From positions 28,759,519 to 28,823,518 of the forward strand of contig CM049306.1 of the NCBI GenBank assembly GCA_026874595.1: DNA of 64,000 nucleotides. The letters run 5' to 3'. Positions within the stretch are counted from its first letter, which is position 1; each line of letters opens with the position of its first letter. Source of the stretch: Sipunculus nudus. Its lineage: Eukaryota; Annelida; Sipuncula; Golfingiida; Sipunculidae. A program made the position numbers and the translations under genes. Of this stretch, positions 1-13,500 are shown one piece after another. The notes beneath the pieces are model-generated. The model did not search any database. It was not told the DNA's origin and saw only the letters and a list, made by a program, of their open reading frames with translations.

Positions 1-1137
1 TGCTGCACTTTGGTCGCTGGCTCCCACGTTGCTACAATGGGTTAATCTCCACATCCATTCCAGATTCAACTAATGACGTAATCTGACGGGCCCGCCACTT
101 TGCTATCGCTGGTCTTTTCGCGCAGCCATCGTCCAGTCGGTTGATGACGTCATGTGTTATGACAGACTGGCCTGTGCGACGTTGACTGATAGCAACAAGG
201 AACTGTCCGTGTAACAAGGAACCCGCACACAAAGGAACCGTTCCCGCCGCTGGAGGCATGCAGCCCGAGCTTCCTGACAGCTGGCAGCTAGCTTGTAATG
301 ACCTCTTGTTTGATGCAAACACCCCTTTGATTGTTAAGTAAATACAGCAAACTAAACTGGCCGATTAATACGGAAGGCCCGGGCAAGGCTCAAGGAGAAC
401 CAAGTGTTCGCTTCATTAAGGAAAGTCAATTTTACTAATGCTCCAGTTGACAAATTCTCCGCAATGGACACAGTGACCTTATATTTAAAGTAACAGGCGG
501 CGTCCACGCCCCAGGACGCCAAGCTAGGTACCCTATTGTGAATTATTGACCTCAAACTTTCAATTTACGGTGACCTGACTGTCCTTGTCACCTCGGAGCT
601 GGCCTGATGGCCCTGGCCTTCAACGAAGATATTTTATTATATAATATAATGTGCCTCGAAATAAGTTTATTATGTAGCTATGCATGGTATCTGCTTCTTT
701 TCTATTTAGTCCCAAGTCAGCAATCCCTAACGAAAACCTTATTACCTGAAACCTTGTTATCTCCATAGAGAGGTGCACTTTGAATTTTTCTTTAAATACT
801 GCGTGATTGTTATACAATGCATCGTTACTTGCTCTTGTTATACTTGCGAATATATTTAATTGATTTGCATTCTTAATATGTGGAATATATTATATTTTTT
901 TGCCGCTTCGTTTACGAGAACTCAAGACAACATGAGATGATAAGATATGTAAATTAGAAAGCCTGTTATTCAGAATAGTTAATAAAAACTTTTAATTCTT
1001 TTTCGTCAATGATTTCTCCCATATATATATATGCTCTGACGAAGGCTACAGGGACAGCAGAAAATCAAGCAAAAGTCTGTATGTTATCTACATAATGTGA
1101 TTGATTGAAATGTTGGCGTTGATGTCTAAATTTAAAG
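1..1137. other. Left flank, no gene recognised
   Basis: AT-rich non-coding sequence. The short open frames here show no family motif, no paired splice signals and no coding bias that I can see. A short (TA)n tract lies near 1020. I see nothing else to annotate. Confidence 0.5.
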
Positions 1138-1218
1138 GTGAGAGAAGTAGTCCCGGCCGTCCAACAGTGCCCAAACAGAAGACATTCGTTTCGAGTTTAA
1201 ACGACCTCTGGCGTAAGG
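1138..1218 (+). CDS. Candidate 81-bp internal exon, copy A of a duplicated pair
   Basis: This 81-bp segment is closely similar to 3280-3360. The similarity starts directly after an AG (AAAG) and ends directly before a GT, and the flanks are unrelated, which is what duplicated exons look like. The length is a multiple of three. Only one frame is open in both copies (two leading bases, 26 codons, one trailing base). It reads a basic, Ser/Pro-rich peptide ending in NDLWRK. Between the copies about four codons differ silently and six or seven change the residue; the end of the peptide is conserved. The polypyrimidine tract upstream is weak. I do not recognise the protein, and no further exons of the gene are identified in the window. 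A dispersed repeat fragment is the main alternative. Confidence 0.4.
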
Positions 1219-3279
1219 GTGCAAATGGAAGTAACAAATTGAACCGGCTTTTATACTCATGGCGGTTAGAACACCTGTTGTTAACTTATGACCAGAAAAC
1301 TACCCTTTTAAGTGTTTTAATGAGCTTAATCTGATGCAGACAATGACACTAGATATAATAAAAACAGTAAAAGCTCTAAGACACAACACCGTGATTCGTT
1401 GAGCTGTAAAAGCGGTCACGCCAAGAACCGCACTATAGGATTTACAGATGAAAAACATCCGAGTGTGACTCATTCACTGTGACACTATTTATTCTTTATT
1501 ACTCACACATTGGTTGGGTTATTCAGTACAGCCAGGCATTTTCAATAACCTTTTATACGCTCGTCTGTGACGGGACGTATTATGGTATACCCGTGGTCCG
1601 TCATACCGTCCGTCAGTCTGTTGTCCGTCCGTTCTATTCGTTACTTTTTTAGTGTCGCCGCGATACCTTATTAGGAATTTAATGGATATTTACAAATTCA
1701 CCATATAATATCTCGCCCGAGTTCGATTAAAGGCAAAATGCATGCATTCTCGTGAAGTCTGAGGTTAACAAACTTCCTTGTGGTGTTGCCGTGATACCTT
1801 AGCAGTAATATAATGGATTTTGATGAAGCGCAAAAGAAATATTAACCAATAATATATCTAGCCTAGGTTTGCTATCTGGCAAAATCCATGCATAATTAAT
1901 GAGTTCAGAGCTCTACATACTTTGCTGGTATTTTGATTGTTCAGCAAAAACCTGACGGATTTTCATAAAACTCATTATAAATATTAACCAATAGTTTCTA
2001 CCCTTAATTAAGTTGTCGGCAACATTCAAGCATATCTAATGAGGTCATATTTACAAGACACCCGCCGGGCGTATTATGCCCCCTTGCGGTGCTCTTGTTC
2101 CAAAATCATCAAATGAAGGTTCTGTTGATAAGTTTTCCGAAGTATCCACGGGAGCATTAGGAGGGAAGTGAGAGGAGCATAAGTTTAAACTTGCTTGTGT
2201 TGTTGTTTTTTTTTTTTTCATTTGAGAAATCGCAGGTAGAGATTTTGTCTCTGTGTGTGAGTGGTGCCGAGTTTACAATAAATACATCATGGTTTTTCAA
2301 ATGAATAGATTAACTAAATGTGACTGAACCTCCTGAGCTCCGAGTTATACATTTCCCGCTGTGCTGGAACCCCCGGGCGCCGTCAGAATGACAAAGGTAC
2401 CGCTACCCACCAAACTGGAGCCTTAATTACATACCGTCTGTGGATGACGGGCGACCTGGCCATGTGTACAGCAGCCTTGGAGAACGAATACCAGCAACAA
2501 AACGTATAACCTCTAACTTAAGACCACACCGGGCCAGAAACTGTCTAGTTGTGAAGCGTAAAAAATAAGGTACAAAAGGTTAACCCCGGTGCCTCAAAAG
2601 GCAAAATAGTGACATCGGTAGTAGCAGATTTTATGTTTGGACGATTTAAAGGTTATGATTGGTAGATTATCATTAACCCATGCATATAAAACGTGAAATC
2701 GATAATGCTTACCAATAACATACCATTCTAAAGCCATAAAACCGTGTCCTTTAGTACAGATGCGACGAGAGAGTGTGTGTGGTGCGAGTAACTAATGGAT
2801 GCTGACTCTGTTTCTGTGTTTTTAAATATATTTTAATAGACATAATTTTATCAATGTCGCTTTCAGGTCTTTCAGTTCTTAACAATGGAATCTGTATTGG
2901 GTTCCTTACCTTCCGCTTTATGGTCTGATTGGTTAAAAAAAGTAACTACGGCCCTACGCAGCAGCCACTCCCCTTACTGCGCAGACACAGACTCACAAGA
3001 GTACAACCCTGCTGTTTAGGGATTGTTGGAGTCGAACTCTGACCCCCACAATGCATTGGGGCTGCTAAATACACCAGCGGCGTAGGTATAAATGTAGTGA
3101 AATGGACAACATCAAGTGTGCTGGATAACAATTTTTTCAAGGCCAATCAGTTGAAATAACATAAACATGGGTGTTTTCGTGGTACAGAATAAATAATATT
3201 TTGTATGCATGCGCATGTGGGATGTAAACAGAAGGTGTTTACTTTAAATGTAACAAATTTTAATTTTTAAGATTGACAG
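1219..3279. other. Interval between the two candidate exons
   Basis: No gene recognised. On the minus strand near 3020-3080 there is a tRNA-B-box-like string (AGTTCGACTCC) without a credible cloverleaf, possibly a remnant of a tRNA-derived repeat. Otherwise AT-rich unique-looking DNA; if the 81-bp segments are exons this is intron. Confidence 0.4.
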
Positions 3280-3360
3280 TTGAGATAAGTAGTCCCGGAC
3301 CACCCAAAGTGGCCAAACAGAAGGGATTTGTTTCGAGTATAAACGACCTCTGGCGGAAGG
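3280..3360 (+). CDS. Candidate 81-bp internal exon, copy B of a duplicated pair
   Basis: Second copy of the 81-bp segment at 1138-1218, about 2.1 kb downstream on the same strand. It is preceded by TTGACAG (a better acceptor than copy A, with T-rich sequence upstream) and followed at once by GTACCG. It has the same length, phase and single open frame as copy A. Two same-phase, same-length copies in tandem is the arrangement of mutually exclusive alternative exons; whether they are spliced that way cannot be seen here. No known domain is recognised in the 26 codons. Confidence 0.4.
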
Positions 3361-3705
3361 GTACCGTCCGCATCGTACTTCTGATGTCTTTGTGATGGTA
3401 TATTAGCCTATAGCGTTGCCTTCAAATCCATCTCTGCAATGGTTTTTTTTTCAGCCACTGGTGGAAATTATATCGAATGATTATCCAAAGCAGTGGCGTC
3501 AATTTATTTTCAAGGGTTAGGGACGACTTTTGTGGAAGGGTAATTGTGTGGAAGTGGGATTTTAACGACCACCTCAAAATACGGTCTCACATCTTTTTTG
3601 TTTCTTAAGATCAGACCACGCTAGTGTGACCACCTAAAAATGCGACCACTTTTACAAGGTCCCGTTAGTGGTCGTAATTTCGAGGTTTCATTATATGTAT
3701 GTATG

Positions 3706-3752
<47 letters not shown>

Positions 3753-4140
3753 TATTGTCTGTGTGACACATTTCAAATATATAACAATTAAGTATTAGCT
3801 TAAAAAATAAGGTTATATGATCAGTATAGGTTAATTCTCAACCAGGTTTAGATACGTAATATTTCAAAAGTCTGTAATTCTAATTATTTATATATTATAT
3901 TTCCAATATATAACTCTTATTCTCACAATAGCTGAGGGGATGATAATATTTGCCGTCCTCATTTGCTAAAAAGTGGCTGGATATATACCCCTAAACCCCC
4001 TGAGCCGCCCGTTTTCGCATTTGACTAAACGTCGGCGTTATAAACTTAAGAGGAAGACAAACGACTATACTACTAGATGAATCATGTGGCCATATTATAT
4101 GGCATCACCAATGTATTGTTAATCCCACTTTGACTTTCGT
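3361..4140. other. Non-coding interval with a (TA)n microsatellite
   Basis: No gene is visible. A TATG/TA microsatellite occupies about 3696-3749. The rest is AT-rich sequence without recognisable structure. Confidence 0.5.
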
Positions 4141-6102
4141 TTTTAGCTCAGCTGACTGTAAGTCAACTGAGGTATAGGAATGGCGCTTTGTCCGTCGTCC
4201 GTCCGGCCGTCCGTTAGCACGGCACAAATCGTAACTGCTGGACCTAGAAACTTCTAAGTGAATATCCAGGGAGGTAAATAAAAAATCTCCTTGGAAACCT
4301 GAAATTAGGTCACTGCGACCTATATCCTCCGAGCTATGGGGCTTGAAAGTACCCCCAAGAATAATCAAAAATATAATACAAAACCTCCAATATCTTGATA
4401 ATTAATGCATGGATTGTCATGAATCTTGCCTTGAATATTGACCATGACTAGATTTGTCAGTTCCCGAAAAGTCGTGGCGCCACCTGTATTTTTTGTTATT
4501 TTAAAGAATATTTTTTTTTTACCATGAAATGACAACAATCATGTCAGTTTCTCAGCTGTAATTACATCTAGTGTCCCAAAACCTGGTGTGTTTATTGATC
4601 ACAAGTGGATGCCATATAGTAATCACCCTGTCTGGCTGTCTGTTTGTCTGTCTTTCTGTCCATCCACACAAATTTGTTTCCAAATGATAACTCCAGGTTG
4701 TATTGACACAGATTTTAAACTTGACTAACATATGGCCCACCACTCAAGCAAAACCTATATGATCTTGGGGTCATGAGGTCAAAGGTCAAGGTCACAGGAC
4801 TCACTGTTTTAAAAAGATTATGGCTACATTTTAAGCCAAGCTTTTCATCCCAAACTTTCCATTTTGCACATTTAGCCGACTTGCCATTATGGGGAGAGCA
4901 TAAATGAATTTCGGGTCACATGGTCAAAGGTCAAGGTCACAGGGGCCATCTGTTCACAAATTAGTTTCCAGATGATAACTCCAGTTTAGTTTGACATATT
5001 GGTTTCAAACCTAACTTATATATGACTCACCACTAAAGTAAGAACTGTGTGGATTTTTGGGTCCAACGGGCAAAGGGCATGGTCACAGGACTCATTTCTT
5101 TAAAAAGAATGCATATGTATTTGAAGCCAAACTTCTCATCCCAAACCTTCCATCTTCAAGATATTGCTAACCTGCCAATAGGGGAAGATTCTGTTCAATT
5201 TCGGGGTCATGAGGTCAAAGGTCAAGGTCACAGTACCCACTTATTTTTGAAAGATTGTGGATGCGTTAAGCCAAACTTTTCATCCAAAACCTTCCATCTT
5301 GCACATATAGCTGAGCTGCCAATAGGGGAAAAACTGATTGATTTGGGGGTCACAAGGTCAAAGGTCATCGTCACAGGGACCCATCTGTCCACATATTTGT
5401 TCCTGGATGATAACTCCAGTTTGATTGACATATTGGTTTCAATTTTGACGTATGTATGAACCACCAATAATAGAAGAACCTTTTTGATTTTGGGGTCATA
5501 AGGCCAAAGGTCAAGGTCACAGGACCCACTTCTTTAAAAAGATTATTGATGTATTTTTAGCAAACTTTCTGTCCCAAACATTCTATCTTTCAGATGTTGC
5601 TCACCTGACAATAGTGGAAGTAACTGATGGATTTTGGGGTCACAAGGTCAAGGTCATGGGGGCCATCTATCCACATATTAGTTTTTAGATGATAATAACA
5701 GTTTAGTTTGAAATATTAGTTTCAAACTTGACTTATATATGTCCACCACTAAAGTAAGAACTGTTGATTCTGGGGTCATGAGATCAAAGGTCAAGGTCAC
5801 AGGACCCACTACTTTAGAAAGATTGTGGATGCAATTTAAGCCAGACTTTTCATCTAAATCCTTCCATCATTAACATGTGGTGCACCTGCCAATAGGGTAG
5901 TTTCCTTTCGATTTTGGGGTCGTAAGGTCAAAGGTTAAGGTCACAGGGCCCATCCATTCACAAATTAGTTTAAGGATGATAACTCCAGTTTGTGTAGACA
6001 GGTTGGCTTCAAACTGATCACAGGACCAATATTTTAGAAAACCTCATAAACATATATCCTTATAGACAAATGCAGCTGAGCGTCGAGACCCATGGGTCCC
6101 TA
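4141..6102 (-). mobile_element. Non-autonomous tandem-core repeat element, minus orientation (Helentron/pearl-like?)
   Basis: Read on the minus strand, the element begins near 6102 with GACCCATGGGTC and a GACGCTCAGCTG motif. It then runs through several degenerate tandem units (4740-6060) built around 'aggtcaaaggtcaaggtcac', 'ttttggggtcat' and 'ccaaaccttccatctt'. It ends with a GAC-rich microsatellite, a stem-loop (4145-4173) and AGCTAAAA. Its last part (4145-4480) is a reverse-complement relative of the unit that ends the element at 46.6 kb. The 5' motif GCTCAGCTG is complementary to the arm of the 3' hairpin. No coding capacity. The Helentron/HINE-like or bivalve 'pearl'-like assignment is inferred from this layout only. 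Confidence 0.55.
4145..4173 (-). other. Terminal stem-loop of the 4141-6102 element
   Basis: AGCTCAGCTGAC, a five-base loop and GTCAACTGAGGT form a stem of about 12 bp with mismatches. On the minus strand the hairpin is followed immediately by TAAAA, as at the ends near 34.8 and 46.7 kb. Confidence 0.55.
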
Positions 6103-6715
6103 GTTATGAATATTCTCAAGAACAACATGTCATCTGTATCTGTCAAATGTAACGGGTTGACAATGTTAAGTGATATACGCTTTTTTCTTTGTGGCTGCGT
6201 TCAAAGTAAAGTACATGAAATTATGAAGGACACTACATGAGGTGAATTATCCGATTTTCATATACTATCACATCCGTAAGAGCTGTACAGAACTGCGCGT
6301 TGTTAGTACCTTGCTTAATGTACATTAAACATACCGTCAAAAGTCGATTTTCTCCGACATTGAATTAATTGCCTTACACTTACTGATATACAGCGAGTTC
6401 GTTGTTAATAATTAAACCAATTTGTGCTATTTATGAATAATACACTACTTATTACATTGTCCAATTTATCTCTATAAACCGGAGACAGATAGCAGTCCCA
6501 TGTCAAATAATGCCGTCCATCTGTACTTCAGTTAGAAGCTCATATATTTCACTCGTTATCACTCTCATGACGGTAGCCATGTTCAGGTTCTTTACGTATA
6601 GCTTTAACTGTCCATATTCTTGTATACTATTTGCGTTTATATTAATAGTATCCTTCACTGTCAGCAATAAAATTAGTTTGAATATAATGTCTCTATTCCA
6701 TCTGTGTGTATATGC
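6103..6715. other. Non-coding interval
   Basis: No gene, RNA or repeat recognised. The open frame that starts here only becomes long by running into the (TA)n tract and is not credible. Confidence 0.5.
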
Positions 6716-6741
6716 CTCTCTTTTTCCTCTCTCTCTGTATT

Positions 6742-6796
<55 letters not shown>

Positions 6797-6943
6797 ACTA
6801 TATACATTGAACGTAATTACAACATTGTTTCTTTTAATGTGAAGATAAAACTATAATTTATAAAGTATGATTTGTTCGACAACAGATATGAAACATTTGT
6901 GGGTAATGTCACTTTCCGGGTTTCATCGGGACCCGGTTTGTAC
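6716..6943 (+). repeat. Direct repeat copy 1: CT-rich tract, (TA)n, then a conserved ~150-bp tail
   Basis: CT-rich run, then (TA)n (about 6747-6794), then about 150 bp nearly the same as 8195-8322, ending 'gggtttcatcgggaccc'. The two copies are about 1.4 kb apart in the same orientation, and similarity ends sharply after the GGGACCC string. This is a dispersed element carrying its own microsatellite, or a local duplication. Confidence 0.7.
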
Positions 6944-8103
6944 TTGATATATTGGGTTTGCGCCCAGAGATTGGAACTAGGACTCGTTTACAAGATTTGA
7001 TAGCTTATTCACAACCGACTCAATGACAAGGAGGCACACGATTTATGTGTTCCATCGGGGACCCACGGAATTAAATTCTTCGTAAAGCCGCCAGTGGGCG
7101 TGGTTAGTGTCCCTGGCTGCCATAGGATTATGACCCGTATAAAATCAAATCTTTCTCATTAACTAAACCGGAGTGCATAACAATACCCCACTGAGAACCA
7201 GCTGAGAGTGAAATAAACATCAGCGGCCCCGCGGAGAACATCATAATCCAAGTTCTTCTTCTGGATACAGTTTAGGGCATATGGGTCACGTGGGTGACCA
7301 AATGGTACCGGGGAATCATGGGATTGTTTATGAAGCGGAACGACACCTGTATTTAGATGAATGAATTATAGCTGATATTACTATTGGATATAACCCACCT
7401 AAGGTGACACCATAGCTCACGCGCTTAATAGCGACCATGGGTCTCTGCCTTGAATATTGCGTTGGATAAATCAACACAACGTAGCCTGCGTTGTCTCGAT
7501 TAGAGCAATAATCATGGCTAATAAGCAAGGAGCGTGTCATTTTCGTAACCCATTATTGTCTAAATCATGCTGTCTTTATACTTGTTCCTCTACCCAAAAT
7601 ATAAACATCAAAATATAACAAGTTTTTTACAGGCAATAATTCTGATTGAAATAATCAGTTTTGTAGCTGTTATCTAACAACGAACGTTCTTTAAACACCG
7701 ACTGGTATTGGTTTTATGTGGGTTACTGGACGAAAGATAAACGAAAACCTGCTACAGTACACGAAGTTATGAGTCTAGAACAGGATATGATTATATTTCA
7801 TTTAGAATAAAATTCGGAGTAAAGACATCAGGTCTCTCACATAAATGATGACTTTGGCAGCAAGCTGTTTATAGGCGTAAATTACCTTTCTAAATATAAG
7901 GTAGCCAAACTAAAGTAGGATAAAACCTGATATCGTCTTGGATCGGGTTATCATAACCGTATCATACGAGTTTGTAAGCCGATACAGGTAATTTTGGTTC
8001 TGTTGTGCTAATGTAAATCAATGAATACAGCTGCAGATAACTTTTATGGTGAATTTAAAAGGTACGCTTCCACAGACCTTGATTAAGCCAGCCGCTCTTG
8101 GGT
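6944..8103. other. Non-coding interval between the direct repeat copies
   Basis: No gene or structured element recognised. Confidence 0.5.
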
Positions 8104-8104
8104 C

Positions 8105-8198
<94 letters not shown>

Positions 8199-8322
8199 CT
8201 ATATACATTGAAGGTAATAACAACATTGTTTCTTTTAATGTGAAGATAAAACTATAATTTATAAAGTATGAAATGTTCAGCATTTTGTTGGGTAATGTCA
8301 CTTTCCGGGTTTCATCGGGACC
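8104..8322 (+). repeat. Direct repeat copy 2: (CT)n, (TA)n and conserved tail
   Basis: (CT)n at about 8109-8147, (TA)n at about 8151-8196, and then the same tail as 6790-6943, including 'cattgtttcttttaatgtga' and the final GGGACCC. Differences from copy 1 are mostly small substitutions and microsatellite length. Confidence 0.7.
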
Positions 8323-10349
8323 CTGTTAAACGCGGAAGTCTTGTGTGATGTTTCGACCAAACGTTTAGTATTGCCGGGAAGGCATCGATAATCAAACGAA
8401 TCATATACAGCCACATTTGATTCTCATACATGTGCTCCTGTTCAACCGGGATGTAGATAGAGAGTGTATTGTTTACACTTTGTTTGTTGCATTTGATAAG
8501 CAGTTATGCTTTAGGCACTAATACTAGCAGGCTTATTCGTCGTTCATGAAGTAGACGTCAGAGCGGCTCGTAAATCAAGGTCTGTGAAAGACACCTTGTA
8601 GTATGAAGATATACCGAATAGACAGCAAAGAAGATACTCTGAAGTCAAAATTGTCCTTATAATTCTATTCTATACGTATCAGTTTGCAATCTTTAAACAC
8701 ACGTTCTTATTCTTCTTGTTAAACCAAGTGTTATTAAATTTATTCGAAGGTGTTGCTTGGTGGATTTGACGCACTGCGCTCTTTCGACTGGATTGAGTTT
8801 GACAATAATCTGATATCAGGTTATTTGATGATGTCCAACTGTTAATTTAACAAAGAGGCGAAATAGTGAAATAAGATTACAGGCAGCTTAAAACAATCCT
8901 ATCTCATATTTCTATGACAATGAAATGAGGTACTACAATTTATAATTTAAGAGAAAGTGGAAATCTTAAACGGCAACCTATAAGTCCCCATACATTTTTT
9001 TTTTGCACAGGCTGGATGACATTTTAGTGGTCCATGCATTAAAATTGTGAAACGCGAGGCGATGTCATATATACTTAAGTAATTTAGAGTCAAAACTATA
9101 CAACTGCCCTATTATAAATCATGTATCTTTCTTTATTGTTTAGTCTTCTACGCTACTGCTTCTTCAATTAATTTTGTTCCGATTTTTCCCTATACCTGAC
9201 TTATTTAAATGATCTTATCTTAATGCCGTTACCGACTAGTTTTAAGTAATAACATGTCACGGTATTCTCTAGAGATGTTTGTATTTTGAAAAAAAAAAGT
9301 TGCAGAAACAAACTATCCCCCGCCTACAACTGCAAGAAAGAAGAAACTTTCGGACAGGCATCGCGTGCGGCCTCCATGCAGAGTTTATATTGGACACTTA
9401 ACTATGGCATGCCTGAGTACAATCAACTAAGAAGAACGCGGGCACAGGTGGCAGATGACCACAAAGTAATCCGGGCCCAGATGCCGCGGTGGATCTTCGA
9501 CATGCAAATCACTGTACACCTACGGACGGATCCTGGGTTTTGAAAAAGGAATACAACGATTAAGTAAAAAAAAGACCGGCTTGTATATGGGTCATGTATA
9601 CAGTGGATGTGGACTTGTTGGTGTGATTTGTAGATGTGTCTTCCTAAATTCACAGTGGGAGCCTGAAAACCTTAAAACCTTTAATCACCTTCAGGGGGAA
9701 AAAGCACTGGGAGACGGTCAGTAATAACCCCCCCCCCCTTGTAAGTGTGTATATATATGTATGCTGTCCAGTTTATATTTAGACTCTTGTGAACACGAGA
9801 GCACCTTAAGGCAACATGGGAATTGTTTTTCGGCGTGATAACTGGTCATACCAGCTTACAACGCAATTGTTTTGGAGCTTTATGAGGAAATTACAAGCGT
9901 TATTGTATGTATAATATGTTGAATATTCCAAGAAAATGAGCCATTTCATTCCTCCGGAAAAAGTATAAGCCAATTAAATATTGAGATGAACTCATTTGAG
10001 TCTATAAACTTCAATTCCATTTGAGATTCAAGCGATGTAATTATTAGTACTACTTAATTTGAGTTGATATTCAATTCAAAATTATACAAATTTCAGTTTA
10101 ATGCAGAAGTCACCTTAGATCAGATTCATTTACTTCCTCAGTCTGCCTGGCTGCGTAATGTTTAGTTGTCACCAGTTTTCGACTTCGCAGGCCAAAGTTT
10201 TACAACACCTGCTCATATCTTTTCTTCTCAAACGATCACAAACCCCAAAGAATATATTAAAAACTAGAATCTACATTCTAATAAAAAAAAACCCCCGCCA
10301 TTCATTTATTGGGCCCATATTCCTAGGTTTATCCATGCATAAGTGACTG
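8323..10349. other. Non-coding interval with one GC-richer island
   Basis: Mostly AT-rich and featureless. The stretch 9296-9543 is GC-richer than its surroundings and open on the plus strand for about 80 codons, ending in a stop after TDPGF. It matches no family I know and has no convincing donor, so it is not called as a gene. Confidence 0.4.
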
Positions 10350-10570
10350 AATATTTGTGAATATTCCTTGATGACATTCCTGGATCTGGATCATGTGCAG
10401 GATCCACACCAAATTCGAATCAGTTCTTTGTTAGGACATTCCCGAAATGCTCTGTAAATTTTATAAGATTCCGCTCATGATTGTGTGAGTTATATGCTGT
10501 AAACAAAGACAAACAGACACACAAAAGGAAAGAAACGCATACCCTCCTGGCGGAGGCAATTAACTCGTAG
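10350..10570 (+). repeat. Dispersed repeat ending in CCTCCTGGCGGAGG
   Basis: Contains 'tccttgatgacattcc', a GGATC-rich middle, an 'acaaacagacacac' run and a terminal CTCCTGGCGGAGG. The order of these pieces matches the repeat at 16897-17141 (CTTGATG near the start, CAGACAAAAC, then TTGGCGGA at the end), so the two appear to be diverged members of one family. The left boundary is uncertain. Confidence 0.5.
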
Positions 10571-13500
10571 CTGAGCCAGGCATTTACTTGGCGCGTACAA
10601 CAAGTCACCAATAAAATATCTAACACACGGTACAATTGTACCACTAAATTAAATATCTTGCTTGCCGCAAATATAAGAATCAAAACAAGTTTTCAACCAT
10701 TCCGTAAACTTCCAAAATGTTGAAATAATAGTTTCTTCCACATCTTCTGGATCAAATTTGATAACATCTTTGTTGAATCACATAGATAAGGTGGGGCCCT
10801 CGAAAGTATGTATTTGTGTGTGGTGGGGTGGCAGACGCTACTGCTGTAACTACATCAACCCCCCACTGCTTATGACACGATTTACTATATGAGTAAAGTT
10901 ACAGTCCACTTTTCTTTATCTCCTTAACTCATTTGATTTTTTAGTTATATTGGTTAATCCACGAGAATTTTCTTGCAAATAAAAGTAACATGATAATTAT
11001 ATGTACCCGAGTAAATTTATGGATGTTTCTCAGTGAATAAATTTCTGGATGTTTAAGGAACAAGTGAAACTGATGATTTTTTTACGTTGATATCAAACTA
11101 TGAATAGGTTATTAGTACTTTTTGCTTTTGGAATGAGATACATCTGTTATTGCTACTACTATTTCAAAGAGGAGCAACAGATGGTTTTTACTGAAGGTTG
11201 TTTTTTTATTGATTGGCCACTTAATACAACTGTTACAGGCAGGTTGGCATGTGCTCTGGGGATCTTACAAACAGATAATTACAAATAATCCTGGTCTGAT
11301 CGTTAAATACTCAAAGCAATCGGTCATGAGTCTGTTGTGTCCACATCAGTGGTAAGCGTTAGTTACATGCCTGAAACATGAGGCCGGTTATTGCTAATCA
11401 ATAGCAATATCGCAGGTATTGTATTGTGGAAAACAAAGGAATTGGCATGCAAAAGCGTGGGCTGAAATATTCTCCTATTACAGTCAATCTCACTTAAGCG
11501 AGCCCATGTTTTTTTACTCAATAATGAAATTCTATTATTTCCGTTTAGTGTGATACAATGACAGAATTTTAGCAATGAAAATTCATTCCGGTAATGAAAA
11601 ATGGAGGATTTGATTCTAGCTTATTAATTGTATACTTTCGTAATGGACATGAACTCGTGGGGTTACAGTGCAAGAAGGCGTCGTTTAAACCAAGAAGTAA
11701 TTTTTCGTACTTATACACTGATATATTTATTTGTATCAAGTTACGATTTTATTCAAAATCTTGATATAATGAAAAAAAAATTTCTATTTACGAATTGTTT
11801 TTTAAGGCATAAAAAAAATATAAATTTAAATAATTCATTAACAAAAACTAAGGCAAAAAAATAAGGTTTGGTTCAGAGGCACTTTTTTCATAAATCAATG
11901 CGGGCGGATGTTTTTTTTTTTTATTTTTATTTTTTTGTATGTTTCGATAAAAATGTCAGGGGAATATCATGATAATAACAAATTTATTTTGCTTAAAAAA
12001 AGTAAAAGCACTACGTAACAAAGGACATTTGATCAAAATCGTGATATTTTATCTTCTTGAAAGAAATGTCCAAGCGGCTGAAGCTCGAAATTGGTAAGTT
12101 TCTATTGAAAATAAAAATTAAAATTTTTTATGCGGGGGTTTAAAATTGACGCGGGCGGTGCCTGAGAACTACACCTTTAATTTTTTTTCTGGCCTTAGAT
12201 TAATTTTTATATCAGGAATATGTCCATAAATGTGATTTGATATTCTGATTCGTGTGTATGTCGTCTTCCATCCGGTAATTTATGAAACGAACGTTGCATT
12301 AAAGTAACAACACTATATTGATTCCATGTATACTGTGGCGTTTATGCTTAATAAGATGCAGGTTCAGTGTATGATATCAGTTTGTAGGAACTGATTATGT
12401 CCTGTTTTGGACGGTTGTTTAGTTTCTAAGGGTATACTTATTATGTGATACTAAGTTTACATGATTTACCGAAGTCTTTATATCCCCGGGATGGCGAGCT
12501 GAAACGTTGATTGGCGACATGCAGATGTGCTTGTTTGTTCATTCACGTTTACGCCTAAGGAAATTAAGGTAATTAAGTTAAATAAGTAACATCATTTTAT
12601 CATTACACGCTGAACGGGGCAGTATAGTTATAGACACCCACAGACTATGGTGACAATGCATGGCATAGCATACCTGCTTTTTATCTTCATGTAGGTCATA
12701 GCAGTATAAATAAATGTCCATTGAGACTATTAAATACAATCAGTCATTTAGTTCTTATAATGAGCCATGAGGCCTCAGCTATACCTGTTGCCTTCAGTTT
12801 GAATGTCTATTGGGAAGGTCAACATTCTTTAACGTATGATCTTGCTGAGAGAATCTTTGACGTCACTGTGGCGTTTTCGGAAGCTCTTTAACAGCAAGAG
12901 CAGTCCAAAGTGCGTGAGTCACGCGTGTTTGAAAACACAGAGTTAATTGAGGGTGCTATTTTTCAATAATACTCTCTACTTCTAAAGTCTTTTAAAGACA
13001 CAATTAGTACGGGTCAAACACTTTTTCTACAGTATGTTCCACCAAAAAGGGGACTCATTGAAATTTAGTTATTATTCTTTTAATCTTGAGATAATCATTA
13101 AGGATGACACTAGAGCTGATACGTCACTAAGGTCTATTATGAAATGAAAACACTTATGACAAATGCAACAGTTATTTATAACAACCTTCTGCTTCTTCGG
13201 AATCTTGTGGCAAACTGATGTGGCATCTGTTTGAAGTGCCAGCCTTACTTTTATTATTTTACAGAAACTATATTTTTCCTAACTTTTTGGCACTAAACAA
13301 CCATTTTAATGTAGTAACGCACGTGACATCGGACCCTGGCCGTCATCAGTGGGATTGACGTTGAGATGTGAGAGGAAATATAACTGTTTTCTCATATATT
13401 GATTTTTATTGCGCATTATTAAAATATTTTGCAAGATATGGTTTTCGTTCAATTCTGGTTAATAAGGCCTATGACGTATTCCTTCATTCCAGCTTATTTT

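Noticed and set aside
3020-3080. tRNA gene on the minus strand
   Set aside because: Only a B-box-like string is present; no acceptor stem or anticodon arm could be formed.
6510-6842. Open frames with YIYIYI runs (also near 8.1, 24.8, 34.8 and 42.8 kb)
   Set aside because: They are translations of (TA)n microsatellites with short flanks; no domain or splice evidence.
9286-9543. GC-richer 85-codon frame
   Set aside because: No recognised domain or donor site; kept only as a note in the interval description.
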